Below are positions 32,411 through 40,827 of a stretch of DNA of 64,000 bases, in pieces. Position numbers and translations under genes: made by a program. Under the pieces are notes generated by a model. That model had not been told where the DNA came from and did not search any database. It saw only the letters and a program-made list of their open reading frames with translations. Within the stretch, counting starts at the first letter, position 1. The number at the start of each line of letters is the position of its first letter. The stretch spans positions 3,162,001 to 3,226,000 of the forward strand of contig NZ_CP025030.1 of NCBI RefSeq assembly GCF_002812705.1. The letters are read 5' to 3'. This DNA is from Achromobacter spanius (GTDB lineage Bacteria > Pseudomonadota > Gammaproteobacteria > Burkholderiales > Burkholderiaceae_B).

Positions 32411-32962
32411 ATGACCCACCCCGTGAACACTGATTCCACCCAGCAGTACGATCTGCGCATTTTGCGAGCCCTGCGCCGTATTACGCGATCGATCGCACTG
32501 CACTCGCGTCAGTTGTCCGCGGTCAGCCATATCACTGCGCCGCAGTTGATGTGCTTGCGTACGGTGATGGCCAATGGCCCGATGACGGCCACGGCCATCA
32601 GCCGCGAAATGCATGTCAGCCCCAGCACGGTGGTCGGCATCCTGGACCGCCTGGAAGACAAGGGTTTGATCCGCCGTGAACGCGGCCGCGAAGATCGCCG
32701 CATCGTTTTCGTTACTGCCACGGACGCCGGGCGCGAGCTGGCCCAAGGCGCGCCGTCGCCGCTGCAAAAGCACCTGGCCGACGCGCTCAATGCGTTGCCC
32801 GAGCTTGAACAGGCCACCATCACGCTATCGCTGGAACGCATCGTGGCGCTGATGGAGCAGGAAGGCCAGGCAGTCGCAGCGGAACCGCACGGCGATGTAT
32901 CGTCGCCCATCCTTGAAGTGCCCACGGGCGGGGCACCCCCAGAATCGGGAATCGTTGCATGA
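32411..32962 (+). CDS. ectR: MarR-family regulator of ectoine synthesis
   Basis: A 183-residue winged-helix regulator: MarR fold at about 10-140 with [19 protein letters not shown] recognition region and wing [14 protein letters not shown]. EctR-type MarR proteins repress ectABC in other bacteria. The ATG at 32411 is chosen because the promoter predicts a transcript start near 32380; the ATG at 32384 would be almost leaderless, and a longer frame starts before the promoter. It overlaps ectA by four bases (ATGA), so regulator and enzymes are on one mRNA and autoregulation is likely. Confidence 0.87.
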   Translation: MTHPVNTDSTQQYDLRILRALRRITRSIALHSRQLSAVSHITAPQLMCLRTVMANGPMTATAISREMHVSPSTVVGILDRLEDKGLIRRERGREDRRIVFVTATDAGRELAQGAPSPLQKHLADALNALPELEQATITLSLERIVALMEQEGQAVAAEPHGDVSSPILEVPTGGAPPESGIVA

Positions 32963-33519
32963 AGAAAAACGAACTGGATACCCCCCATCTCTCAAGTGCC
33001 GTGGCGCCGGCGGTTCGCGCGCAGACCCATACGATGCGTCTGCCCAACCGCAAAGACGGCGCCGCCATTCACCACCTCATTTCCGAGTGCCCGCCGCTCG
33101 ACCTGAATTCCCTCTACGCCTACTTGCTCCTTGGTGAGCATTTCAGCGACACCTGCGTCCTTGCCGAAAGTGCCGGCGGACGTATCGACGGTTTTATCTC
33201 CGCTTACGTGATCCCGACCCGACCCGACGTGTTGTTCGTCTGGCAGGTTGCGGTGCACGCCCGCGCACGTGGCCATCGCTTGGGCCGCGCCATGCTTCGC
33301 GAACTCCTGCAACGCAAGGGGCTCGAGCATGTTCGATATCTTGAAACCACGGTGGGGCCTGACAACCAGGCATCGCGCCGCAGCTTTACCGGCCTGGCCG
33401 GCGAGCTTGGCGCCCACGTTTCCGAACAGCCGTTCTTCGACCGGCAATTGTTTGGCGGCGCGGACCATGACGACGAGATGTTGTTGAGGATAGGCCCGTT
33501 CGCATTGCCCGCCCCGTAG
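32959..33519 (+). CDS. ectA: L-2,4-diaminobutyrate acetyltransferase
   Basis: GNAT acetyltransferase of 186 residues; it acetylates diaminobutyrate at the 4-amino group, the second step of ectoine synthesis. GNAT motifs are visible: [19 protein letters not shown] (acetyl-CoA loop) and [14 protein letters not shown]. It starts inside the ectR stop codon. A gap of 123 bp with a small hairpin (ATGCGTTCAACGCAT) separates it from ectB. Confidence 0.95.
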   Translation: MKKNELDTPHLSSAVAPAVRAQTHTMRLPNRKDGAAIHHLISECPPLDLNSLYAYLLLGEHFSDTCVLAESAGGRIDGFISAYVIPTRPDVLFVWQVAVHARARGHRLGRAMLRELLQRKGLEHVRYLETTVGPDNQASRRSFTGLAGELGAHVSEQPFFDRQLFGGADHDDEMLLRIGPFALPAP

Positions 33520-33642
33520 GGCGAGCAACCCCAGCGGACTTATCGAAATACCGGGATGGCAGTGCCTATCCGAATGCGTTCAACGCATCCGGAGGGATCG
33601 TGCCGTCTATTCAACTTATTAGATGAAAAGGGAGGATTACTC

Positions 33643-34950
33643 ATGGACTTGAAGATCTTTGACCGGATGGAATCAGAGGTGCGGGGCTACATTCGGTCGT
33701 TCCCCGTGATATTCAGCCAGGCCAGGGGCTCGACCCTGATCGATGAGGAAGGCACCGAGTACATCGACTTCTTCAGCGGCGCCGGCACGCTGAACTATGG
33801 CCACAACAATCCTGTTCTCAAGGAAAAGCTGCTGGAGTATGTGCAGGCGGACGGCGTCGTCCACGGCCTGGACATGGCGACCAGCGCGAAGAAGCGTTTC
33901 CTGGAGACGGTGGATCGCGTGCTGCTCAAGCCGCGCAACTGGCAATACACGCTGCAATTCACCGGCCCCACCGGCACCAATGCCGTGGAAGCCGCGCTGA
34001 AGATCGCGCGCCAGGTCAAGGGCCGTTCCAATGTGATTTCGTTCACGCACGGTTTTCATGGCGTCAGCGGCGGTTCGCTGGCGGTGACGGCCAACATGAA
34101 GTTCCGCGAAGCCTCGGGCTATGCGCTGGGCAACACCACGTTCATGCCTTATGACGGCTACTTCGGCCCGGACGTGGACACCATGGCCTACCTGGAGCGC
34201 ATGCTGGAAGATCCCAGCAGCGGCATGGACAAGCCGGCCGCCGTCATCGTGGAAACGGTGCAGGGCGAAGGTGGCGTCAACGTTGCGACCCTGCGCTGGT
34301 TGAAAGAGCTGGAAAAGCTGTGCAAGCGTCATGACATGCTGCTGATCGTGGACGACATCCAGGTCGGCTGCGGCCGCACCGGCACGTTCTTCAGCTTCGA
34401 GGCCGCCGGCATCCGTCCGGACATCATCACGCTGTCGAAGTCGCTGTCTGGCTTTGGCCTGCCGATGTCGCTGGTGCTGATGAAGCCCGAGCTGGATATC
34501 TGGAAGCCGGGCGCCCACAGCGGTACGTTCCGCGGCAACAACCTGGCGTTCGTTACGGCGACGCAGGCGCTGGAAACCTATTGGGCCAACACCGCCTTCA
34601 CCGCCGACATCCAGCGCAAAGAGCGTCTGGTGCGCGACTGGCTGGAAAACCTGGTCCACAGCTATCCCAACGCCGGCCTGTCGGTGCGCGGCCGTGGCTT
34701 GATCCAGGGCCTGGTGTGCAACACCACGCCCGCGCTGGCCAACCGCATTGCGCAGCAGGCATTCAAGAAGGGCGTCGTCATCGAGACCTCGGGCGCGCAT
34801 GACGAAGTGCTCAAGCTGCTGCCGGCACTGACGATCGAGGAAGATCTGTTGAGCAAGGGCCTGGACGTCATCGAGGCCAGCGTGGCTGAAGCGCTGAGCG
34901 AAGAAGGGCAGTCTGCCCGCATTCTGAAATTTGGAGGAAAACGTCAATGA
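33643..34950 (+). CDS. ectB: Diaminobutyrate-2-oxoglutarate aminotransferase
   Basis: PLP enzyme of 435 residues that converts aspartate semialdehyde to diaminobutyrate using glutamate, the first committed step to ectoine. The PLP lysine is Lys266 (TLSKSLSG) and the cofactor aspartates lie in IVDDIQVGCGRTG. The ATG at 33643 has GGGAGG upstream and matches the family N-terminus (MDLKIFDRMES). The stop overlaps ectC by four bases. Confidence 0.97.
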   Translation: MDLKIFDRMESEVRGYIRSFPVIFSQARGSTLIDEEGTEYIDFFSGAGTLNYGHNNPVLKEKLLEYVQADGVVHGLDMATSAKKRFLETVDRVLLKPRNWQYTLQFTGPTGTNAVEAALKIARQVKGRSNVISFTHGFHGVSGGSLAVTANMKFREASGYALGNTTFMPYDGYFGPDVDTMAYLERMLEDPSSGMDKPAAVIVETVQGEGGVNVATLRWLKELEKLCKRHDMLLIVDDIQVGCGRTGTFFSFEAAGIRPDIITLSKSLSGFGLPMSLVLMKPELDIWKPGAHSGTFRGNNLAFVTATQALETYWANTAFTADIQRKERLVRDWLENLVHSYPNAGLSVRGRGLIQGLVCNTTPALANRIAQQAFKKGVVIETSGAHDEVLKLLPALTIEEDLLSKGLDVIEASVAEALSEEGQSARILKFGGKRQ

Positions 34951-35351
34951 TCGTACGCAATGTCAAAGATGTCATCGGCACCGCCGACGAAGTCCGCACC
35001 GATACCTGGGTCAGCCGCCGCGTGCTGCTGAAGAAGGACGGCATGGGCTTTTCCTTCCACGAGACCACCATTTTTCCGGGCGGCCGCACGCACATCCACT
35101 ACAAGAACCATCTTGAAGCGGTGTGGTGCATTGAAGGTGATGGCTCCATCGAAACCATTGCCGACGGCAAGAAGTACGACCTGGGCCCTGGCGTGGTCTA
35201 CGCCCTGAACGAGAACGACGAGCACTGGCTGTGCGGCGGCAAGGAGCCGCTGCGCGTCATCTGCGTCTTCAACCCGCCGCTGACCGGTCAGGAAGTGCAC
35301 GACAAAGAAGGCGTTTACGCCTTGCCTGAAGCCGAAGCCAAAGCGGCTTGA
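34947..35351 (+). CDS. ectC: L-ectoine synthase
   Basis: Cupin-fold enzyme of 134 residues, usual length, closing N-acetyl-diaminobutyrate to ectoine. The cupin and iron-binding region is at about 50-95 (GGRTHIHYKNHLEAVW, CIEGDGSIE). GGAGG precedes the ATG, which overlaps the ectB stop. Cytoplasmic; intact. Confidence 0.97.
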   Translation: MIVRNVKDVIGTADEVRTDTWVSRRVLLKKDGMGFSFHETTIFPGGRTHIHYKNHLEAVWCIEGDGSIETIADGKKYDLGPGVVYALNENDEHWLCGGKEPLRVICVFNPPLTGQEVHDKEGVYALPEAEAKAA

Positions 35352-35366
35352 TACAAGGAGGTTCGC

Positions 35367-36293
35367 ATGATCTCACCTGCACAGGATCCGTACGCCTCCC
35401 GTACGGACCGAGGTTCCGCCATCATCGCCCGCCAGGATCCGGTGGTTTACGAAGACGGCAAATACGCTAATGCCCTATCCGGCGAGCAAGTCGGGCAATA
35501 CGAGCGCGACGGCTTTCTCTTGATGGAAAACCTCTTCTCGGAAGAGGAGATCCGCGCGTTGTCCGCCGAGGTCGAGCGCATGACGCGCGACCCGTCGATC
35601 ATCCGGCGCGAAGAGTCCATTACCGAGCCGGGCAGCAATGCCGTGCGTTCCATTTTCATGGTCCACGTGTTGAACCCCGTGCTGTCGCGCCTGGTGCGCG
35701 ACCCACGGCTGGTCAATGTGGCGCGCCAGATTCTCGGGTCCGAAGTCTACATCCACCAATCGCGCGCCAACATGAAGCCTGGCTTCAAGGGCAAGGAGTT
35801 CTACTGGCACTCGGACTTCGAGACGTGGCACGTGGAAGACGGCATGCCGTCCATGCGCGCGCTCAGTTGCTCGGTGCTGCTGACCGACAACAACGAGTGC
35901 AACGGCCCCTTGATGCTGGTGCCGGGCTCGCATCGGCAGTTCATCTCGTGCGTGGGCGAAACCCCGAACGAGCACTACAAGCAATCGCTGAAGAAGCAGG
36001 AATACGGGGTTCCCGACCCGGTCAGCCTGCAATTGCTGGTAGAGCAGGGCGGCATCCGCTCGATGACGGCCAAGGCGGGTTCCGTGGTGTTTTTCGACTG
36101 CAACACCATGCACGGCTCGAACAGCAATATCTCGCCGTGGCCGCGCGCCAATGTCTTCATGGTCTACAACAGCATGGAGAACACCTTGAACCCGCCCAAG
36201 TACGGCTTGACGCCTCGTCCCGAGCATATTGCGACGCGCAAGGGTTTCAAGGCGGTGACGCCGTTGGATACGCTGAAGCTGGTGGGCGGTTAA
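35367..36293 (+). CDS. ectD: Ectoine 5-hydroxylase
   Basis: Fe(II)/2-oxoglutarate dioxygenase of 308 residues, making 5-hydroxyectoine. The iron triad is visible as His148, Asp150 (YWHSDFETWH) and His249 (MHGSNSN). It follows ectC by 15 bp with AAGGAGG as ribosome binding site, so the operon yields both ectoine and its hydroxylated form. A terminator follows. Confidence 0.97.
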   Translation: MISPAQDPYASRTDRGSAIIARQDPVVYEDGKYANALSGEQVGQYERDGFLLMENLFSEEEIRALSAEVERMTRDPSIIRREESITEPGSNAVRSIFMVHVLNPVLSRLVRDPRLVNVARQILGSEVYIHQSRANMKPGFKGKEFYWHSDFETWHVEDGMPSMRALSCSVLLTDNNECNGPLMLVPGSHRQFISCVGETPNEHYKQSLKKQEYGVPDPVSLQLLVEQGGIRSMTAKAGSVVFFDCNTMHGSNSNISPWPRANVFMVYNSMENTLNPPKYGLTPRPEHIATRKGFKAVTPLDTLKLVGG

Positions 36294-36351
36294 TTCGCCG
36301 CTCGCGACGAGCCCGCCGCGGTACATCTGCGGGCGGGACTCGCCACACCGA

Positions 36352-36376
36352 AACCCGGGCCTTGCCCGGGTTTTTT
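36352..36376 (+). terminator. Terminator of the ectoine operon
   Basis: AACCCGGGC, CTT loop, GCCCGGGTT, then a T run. A second GC-rich hairpin lies just before it (36304-36342). Confidence 0.9.
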
Positions 36377-36468
36377 CTTGGCCGTCCGGCAGGTGAAACA
36401 TCAGCCTATGAAGGCCGGGCTCTCTGCTATTCTTTCGCGGATTCCTCCCACGCCAAACCCATGCCGCC

Positions 36469-37341
36469 ATGTCCGCCCGTATCCTGAGCCTGCATATCTA
36501 CCCGATCAAATCCTGCGCCGGCATCGACCTGGCGGAGTCTTCCATCGACCGGGCCGGCCTGGCCCACGATCGCCGCTGGATGTTGATCGGCGCCGATGGC
36601 CAGTTCATGACGCAGCGCCAGTGGCCGGCGATGGCCCTGATCCGCACGGCGCTGACCGCCAACGCGCTTCGCCTCAGTGCGCCCGGCATGCCCGACCTGG
36701 ACGTAGCCTTGGATGGATCGGGCTTGGAACCCGGCTCCCAAACCGTTGCGGTCTGGAGCGACACCATTTCAGCCCAGCAGGAAAGTGTGGCGGTCGGGAA
36801 TTGGTTTTCCGAATTCCTGAAGACGCCTTGCCGGCTGCTCAAGGTGGATAGCGCCGCTGCGCGCAACGCCAAGCCCGACTGGGTATCGCGCTGGGTAGAC
36901 GGGCATCCCGACCTGGCCGATGCCTTCGTGGGCGAACACCATTTTGGCTTTGCCGACGGCTTTCCCTTGCTGATTGCCAATCAGGCGTCGCTGGATGACC
37001 TGAACGCACGCCTGCAAGCCAAGGGCGTGGCGCCGGTGCCCATGGACCGTTTCCGCCCCAACATCGTCGTCGAAGGCGAATGGGAGCCCTTCGAGGAAGA
37101 TCACACCGCCATGATCACGGCGGCAGGCGTCAGGATGGCCTTCGTCAAGCCGTGCACCCGTTGCTCGATTCCCGACATCGACCAACGCACCGCGCAGCAG
37201 CACGACGAGCCCGGCCGTACGCTGGCGGGCTATCGCAATCTTGATATCGGGGTGGTGTTCGGCCAGAACGCCATTCTGGATGCGCCGGCCGGCGCACGGT
37301 TGAAAGTGGGCGACGCGGTCGAGATCGAACTGGATTTCTGA
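36469..37341 (+). CDS. MOSC-domain protein, YcbX-like
   Basis: A 290-residue protein with an N-terminal MOSC beta-barrel domain (about 1-120) and a C-terminal MOSC domain (about 130-290) holding the conserved cysteine region KPCTRCSIPDID. MOSC proteins such as YcbX and mARC bind molybdenum cofactor and reduce N-hydroxylated compounds. It lacks the C-terminal ferredoxin domain of longer relatives. Monocistronic and convergent with gdx. Confidence 0.88.
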   Translation: MSARILSLHIYPIKSCAGIDLAESSIDRAGLAHDRRWMLIGADGQFMTQRQWPAMALIRTALTANALRLSAPGMPDLDVALDGSGLEPGSQTVAVWSDTISAQQESVAVGNWFSEFLKTPCRLLKVDSAAARNAKPDWVSRWVDGHPDLADAFVGEHHFGFADGFPLLIANQASLDDLNARLQAKGVAPVPMDRFRPNIVVEGEWEPFEEDHTAMITAAGVRMAFVKPCTRCSIPDIDQRTAQQHDEPGRTLAGYRNLDIGVVFGQNAILDAPAGARLKVGDAVEIELDF

Positions 37342-37371
37342 CCGGTCGCCGGGGCCGGGGCCTGGTTTGGC

Positions 37372-37689
37372 TTACGCCGAAGACAATTTCAGGCCGATCA
37401 AGCCCAGCACGATCAACGCCACGCTGACGATGCGCATCCAGCTCGTGGATTCGCCAAACAGCACGATGCCGGCCACAAAGGCGCCCACGGTGCCGATGCC
37501 TACCCAGACGGCGTAGGCGGTGCCCAGCGGCAGGGTTTTCATGGCCACGGCCAGCAGCCAGACGCTGATGGCCATGCCGCCCGCCGTAATCAGGGACGGC
37601 CAGAGGCGGGTGAATCCATGGGTGTATTTCAGGCCCACGGCCCAGACGATTTCAAACAGGCCCGCGAGCACCAGGATGATCCAGGTCAT
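37372..37689 (-). CDS. gdx: Guanidinium exporter, SMR family
   Basis: A small multidrug-resistance protein of 105 residues with four helices and the conserved Glu13 in the first ([13 protein letters not shown]). The GLFEIVWA pattern and WPSLIT-type loop fit the Gdx/SugE branch, which exports guanidinium by proton exchange, not the EmrE branch. The mRNA leader carries a guanidine-II riboswitch, which independently supports the substrate. GAGGAG lies seven bases before the ATG. Confidence 0.93.
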   Translation of the reverse strand: MTWIILVLAGLFEIVWAVGLKYTHGFTRLWPSLITAGGMAISVWLLAVAMKTLPLGTAYAVWVGIGTVGAFVAGIVLFGESTSWMRIVSVALIVLGLIGLKLSSA

Positions 37690-37733
37690 TGACGACTCCT
37701 CTTGTTGCGTTGCCGGCGTTGCACCGGCAATAA

Positions 37734-37800
37734 GGGGTCGTCCCCGGATAAAAAAAACGCCGGTCGTTTGACCGCGCGCAGCAACGGGCCGTCCCGCTGC
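37734..37800 (-). promoter_or_regulatory. Guanidine-II (mini-ykkC) riboswitch
   Basis: On the minus strand the gdx leader has two short hairpins with ACGR loops, the hallmark of mini-ykkC RNAs. The first is CGGG-ACGG-CCCG with an outer GCAG/CTGC pairing (37778-37800). The second is GGGG-ACGA-CCCC (37734-37745). The 32-base linker holds a 5-bp hairpin (CGGTC-AAAC-GACCG) followed by eight U (37750-37757). Guanidinium binding to this class turns on exporters such as gdx. Confidence 0.9.
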
Positions 37801-37807
37801 GGCAAAA

Positions 37808-37835
37808 ATTATAGAATACCGGCTTCCAACGGCAA
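37808..37835 (-). promoter_or_regulatory. Promoter of gdx
   Basis: Minus-strand TATAAT (37808-37813) with TTGCCG 16 bases upstream (37830-37835). Transcription would start near 37800, exactly at the first riboswitch hairpin. Confidence 0.7.
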
Positions 37836-37902
37836 AACCGGATGCCGGGTATCACCTTAGCTACACGTCGCGGACCGGACCGCGAACCAGGAAATTTCCA
37901 TC

Positions 37903-38271
37903 ATGCAACGCATCATGCTGCGGGCAAAGCTACACCGCGTCACGGTCACCGAAGCCGACCTTCACTACGAAGGCTCTTGCGGCATCGACGAAGACCTGCT
38001 GGACGCTGCCGGCATGCGCGAGTTCGAACGCATCGAACTCTACAACGTCACCAATGGTGAACGTTTCGACACCTACATCATCAAGGCGGCCCGCGGCAGC
38101 GGCGCCATCTCGTTGAACGGCGCGGCGGCCCGCCGGGCGCAGGTTGGCGATCTGTTGATCATCTGCACCTACGGCCCGATGTCCGAAGAAGACTCCGCCA
38201 CCCACAAGCCGCAAGTGGTGTTGGTGGACGACGCAAACCGCGTCAAGGAAATCCGCAAGTTCCCGGCCTGA
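37903..38271 (+). CDS. panD: Aspartate 1-decarboxylase proenzyme
   Basis: Makes beta-alanine for pantothenate and CoA. 122 residues; it cleaves itself between Gly24 and Ser25 (YEGSCG), with Ser25 becoming the pyruvoyl cofactor. Tyr58 and Arg54-type active-site neighbours lie in the [11 protein letters not shown] region. AGGAAA precedes the ATG. Divergent from gdx. Confidence 0.97.
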   Translation: MQRIMLRAKLHRVTVTEADLHYEGSCGIDEDLLDAAGMREFERIELYNVTNGERFDTYIIKAARGSGAISLNGAAARRAQVGDLLIICTYGPMSEEDSATHKPQVVLVDDANRVKEIRKFPA

Positions 38272-38341
38272 CGCCGGCCCGAGCGCAGCGCCATCCTGGC
38301 CCAGCCGGCTGGCGCTCCCGTCAACCCTGAACCGTTTCATC

Positions 38342-39388
38342 ATGAGCTTCCAGGTCATCATTCAACCCAGCAAGCATCAATTCCCGGTCGAGCCCGGCCA
38401 GACCGTGCTCGACGGCGCCTTGGCCGCAGGCATCGTGCTGCCCTATAGCTGTCGCAACGGCGCGTGCTCCACCTGCAAGGGCAAAGTGGTCTCCGGGGAG
38501 TTCGACGCCGGGCAGTATCCCGCCCAGATCCTGTCGCCCGAAGAACTGGCCGACGGCTACACGCTATTCTGCCAGGCGCGTCCGGAATCGGACATGGTGG
38601 TGGAATCCACTGAAGTCCGCCTGGCCAGCGACATCCAGATCCGCAAGCTGCCTTCGCGCGTGCAGACGCTGGAGCGCGTGGCGCCGGATGTCACGGTCAT
38701 CAAGCTGCAACTGCCGGCATCCGAACAGTTCCGCTACTACGCGGGTCAGTACATTGAAGTCATCCTCAAGGATGGCCGCCGCCGCAGCTATTCGATGGCG
38801 GGCGCGCCGCACACCGGCAGCCCGCTGGAACTGCACATCCGGCACATGCCGGGTGGCCTGTTCACCGATCATGTCTTCGGCGCGGGCGACACGCAGATGA
38901 AAGAACGCGAGATTCTGCGGCTGGAAGGGCCGTTCGGCTCGTTCTTCCTGCGCGAAGACAGCAACAAGCCGATCGTCCTGCTGGCCAGCGGCACGGGTTT
39001 TGCACCGGTGAAGGCCATCGTCGAGCACATGATTCACAAGAACATCAGCCGTCCGGTCACGCTGTATTGGGGCGGCCGTCGCCCGCAAGACCTCTACATG
39101 GACGCGCTGGCGAAATCCTGGTCGGGTCTGTTGCCGAATTTCAGCTATGTGCCGGTCGTGTCCAACGCCGTGCCGGAAGACGGCTGGACCGGTCGCACCG
39201 GATTCGTCCACGAAGCCGTCATGCACGACATCGCCGACTTGTCCGGACACCAGGTCTATGCCTGCGGCACGCCGTTGATGGTGGATGCCGCCCGCCGCGA
39301 ATTCAGCGTGCAGAACGGCCTGCCGCCGGAAGAGTTCTACGCGGACGCCTTCACGTCCGAGGCCGACCTGGCGAAAGCCGCGTCGTAA
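38342..39388 (+). CDS. 2Fe-2S ferredoxin/flavin oxidoreductase (AscD-like)
   Basis: A 348-residue electron-transfer protein. The N-terminal plant-type 2Fe-2S ferredoxin (1-90, cysteines in YSCRNGACSTCKGKV and FCQA) is followed by an FAD-binding domain (SYSMAG) and an NAD(P)-binding domain (LASGTGFAPVKA). This is the layout of CDP-6-deoxyglucoseen reductase and phenol-hydroxylase reductases. No partner oxygenase or sugar gene is adjacent, so the physiological partner is unknown. Confidence 0.88.
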   Translation: MSFQVIIQPSKHQFPVEPGQTVLDGALAAGIVLPYSCRNGACSTCKGKVVSGEFDAGQYPAQILSPEELADGYTLFCQARPESDMVVESTEVRLASDIQIRKLPSRVQTLERVAPDVTVIKLQLPASEQFRYYAGQYIEVILKDGRRRSYSMAGAPHTGSPLELHIRHMPGGLFTDHVFGAGDTQMKEREILRLEGPFGSFFLREDSNKPIVLLASGTGFAPVKAIVEHMIHKNISRPVTLYWGGRRPQDLYMDALAKSWSGLLPNFSYVPVVSNAVPEDGWTGRTGFVHEAVMHDIADLSGHQVYACGTPLMVDAARREFSVQNGLPPEEFYADAFTSEADLAKAAS

Positions 39389-39566
39389 CCAGACAGCACG
39401 AGCCACTGGGGGGGGAATTCACAGGCTGAAAAGCTTGGTGACTTCCGCCCCTTTTTTATACGTAGGCGTAGGCAAATCGGCGGGGTAAACTGCCTTGGCA
39501 GCGGCTTGCCAAGGGGGGCGGACATCGGGTCCGTGGCCGATTTGGCACGCAAGGAGCAATGCGGGC

Positions 39567-40823
39567 ATGAAAGTAGCGGTATTGGGTAGCGGCATTATCG
39601 GAATCTCCAGCGCCTGGTGGTTGAATCAGGCCGGCCACGACGTCGTGGTCATTGATCGCTGCACCGGTCCCGCCCAGGAAACCAGCCTGGCCAACGGCGC
39701 GCAAATCTCGGTGTCTTATGCCGAACCCTGGGCCAATCCCCAGGCACCGCTCAAGCTGCTCAAATGGATGTTCCAGGACAACGCGCCGCTCTTGTTCCGA
39801 CCGCAGCTTGATTGGCGCCAATGGATGTGGGGCCTTGCCTTCCTGCGCGAATGCCTGCCCGGCCGCCTGGCGCCGAACATCCGCGCCATGGTCCGCATGG
39901 CCGAGTACAGCCGCGCTACCTTGCGCAGCATGCGCGCCGAAATGGGCATCGAATACGATCACCTTGAACGCGGCATCCTGAACTTCTATCGCGATCCCCA
40001 TGAATTCGAGAACTCGCAACGGGCCGCTGGCCTGATGCGCGATTTCGGCGTTGAACGCCGCGTCGTCACCGCGGATGAAGTCATTGCCATTGAACCGGCG
40101 CTGGCGCCGCACAGGCAGACCATCGTCGGTGGCGACTACACGCCCGAGGACGAAAGCGGCGACGTGCATTTGTTCACGGTCGCGCTGGCCGAGCGTTGCG
40201 CGCAAGCGGGCGTTGAGTTCCGCTACAGCACGCGGGCCACCCGCTTGCTGACTCAGGGAGGCGCCGTGCAAGGCATTGAAATCATTGAACCCGATGGGCG
40301 TTTCGGCACGATTTCGGCCGACGCCTATGTCGTGGCGATGGGCAGCTTCAGCCCCAATCTGCTGCGCCCCTTGGGCATCCCCTGCAACGTTTATCCGGCC
40401 AAGGGCTATTCGGCGACGTTCCCGGTTGTACGGCCGGACGCCGCGCCCACGGTCAGCTTGACGGACAGCAGCCATAAAATCGTGTTCTCGCGCTTGGGCG
40501 ACCGCCTGCGCATGGCGGGTACCGCAGAGCTGTCGGGATATTCCCGCAGCCTGAACACCGGTCGCTGTGAAGCCTTGACCCATCTGGCGCAAGAACTCTT
40601 TCCCGACGCGCTCGATTTCGAGCGCGTCAGTTATTGGTCGGGCCTGCGCCCGTCCACCCCCTCGAATGTGCCCATCATCGGCCGCAGCCGTATCCCCAAT
40701 TTGTATATCAATACGGGGCACGGTACGCTCGGCTGGACGATGGGTGTTGGCTCAGGCCGGGCTTTGGCCGATCTGCTCAGCGGACGGCGGCCAGAACCGG
40801 AATTCCCTTTTCTTGGTCTGTGA
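39567..40823 (+). CDS. D-amino-acid dehydrogenase-like FAD oxidoreductase
   Basis: A 418-residue DadA-type flavoprotein: the N-terminal GSGIIG dinucleotide motif (about residues 7-12) and C-terminal WSGLRPSTPSNVPIIG and GHGTLGWTMGVGSG motifs are typical of DadA. It oxidises D-amino acids, passing electrons to the respiratory chain. The ATG at 39567 begins right at the Rossmann strand; an earlier in-frame ATG adds unconserved residues. It is followed after four bases by a ugpB-like gene, an unusual pairing. Confidence 0.9.
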   Translation: MKVAVLGSGIIGISSAWWLNQAGHDVVVIDRCTGPAQETSLANGAQISVSYAEPWANPQAPLKLLKWMFQDNAPLLFRPQLDWRQWMWGLAFLRECLPGRLAPNIRAMVRMAEYSRATLRSMRAEMGIEYDHLERGILNFYRDPHEFENSQRAAGLMRDFGVERRVVTADEVIAIEPALAPHRQTIVGGDYTPEDESGDVHLFTVALAERCAQAGVEFRYSTRATRLLTQGGAVQGIEIIEPDGRFGTISADAYVVAMGSFSPNLLRPLGIPCNVYPAKGYSATFPVVRPDAAPTVSLTDSSHKIVFSRLGDRLRMAGTAELSGYSRSLNTGRCEALTHLAQELFPDALDFERVSYWSGLRPSTPSNVPIIGRSRIPNLYINTGHGTLGWTMGVGSGRALADLLSGRRPEPEFPFLGL

Positions 40824-40827
40824 ACCT

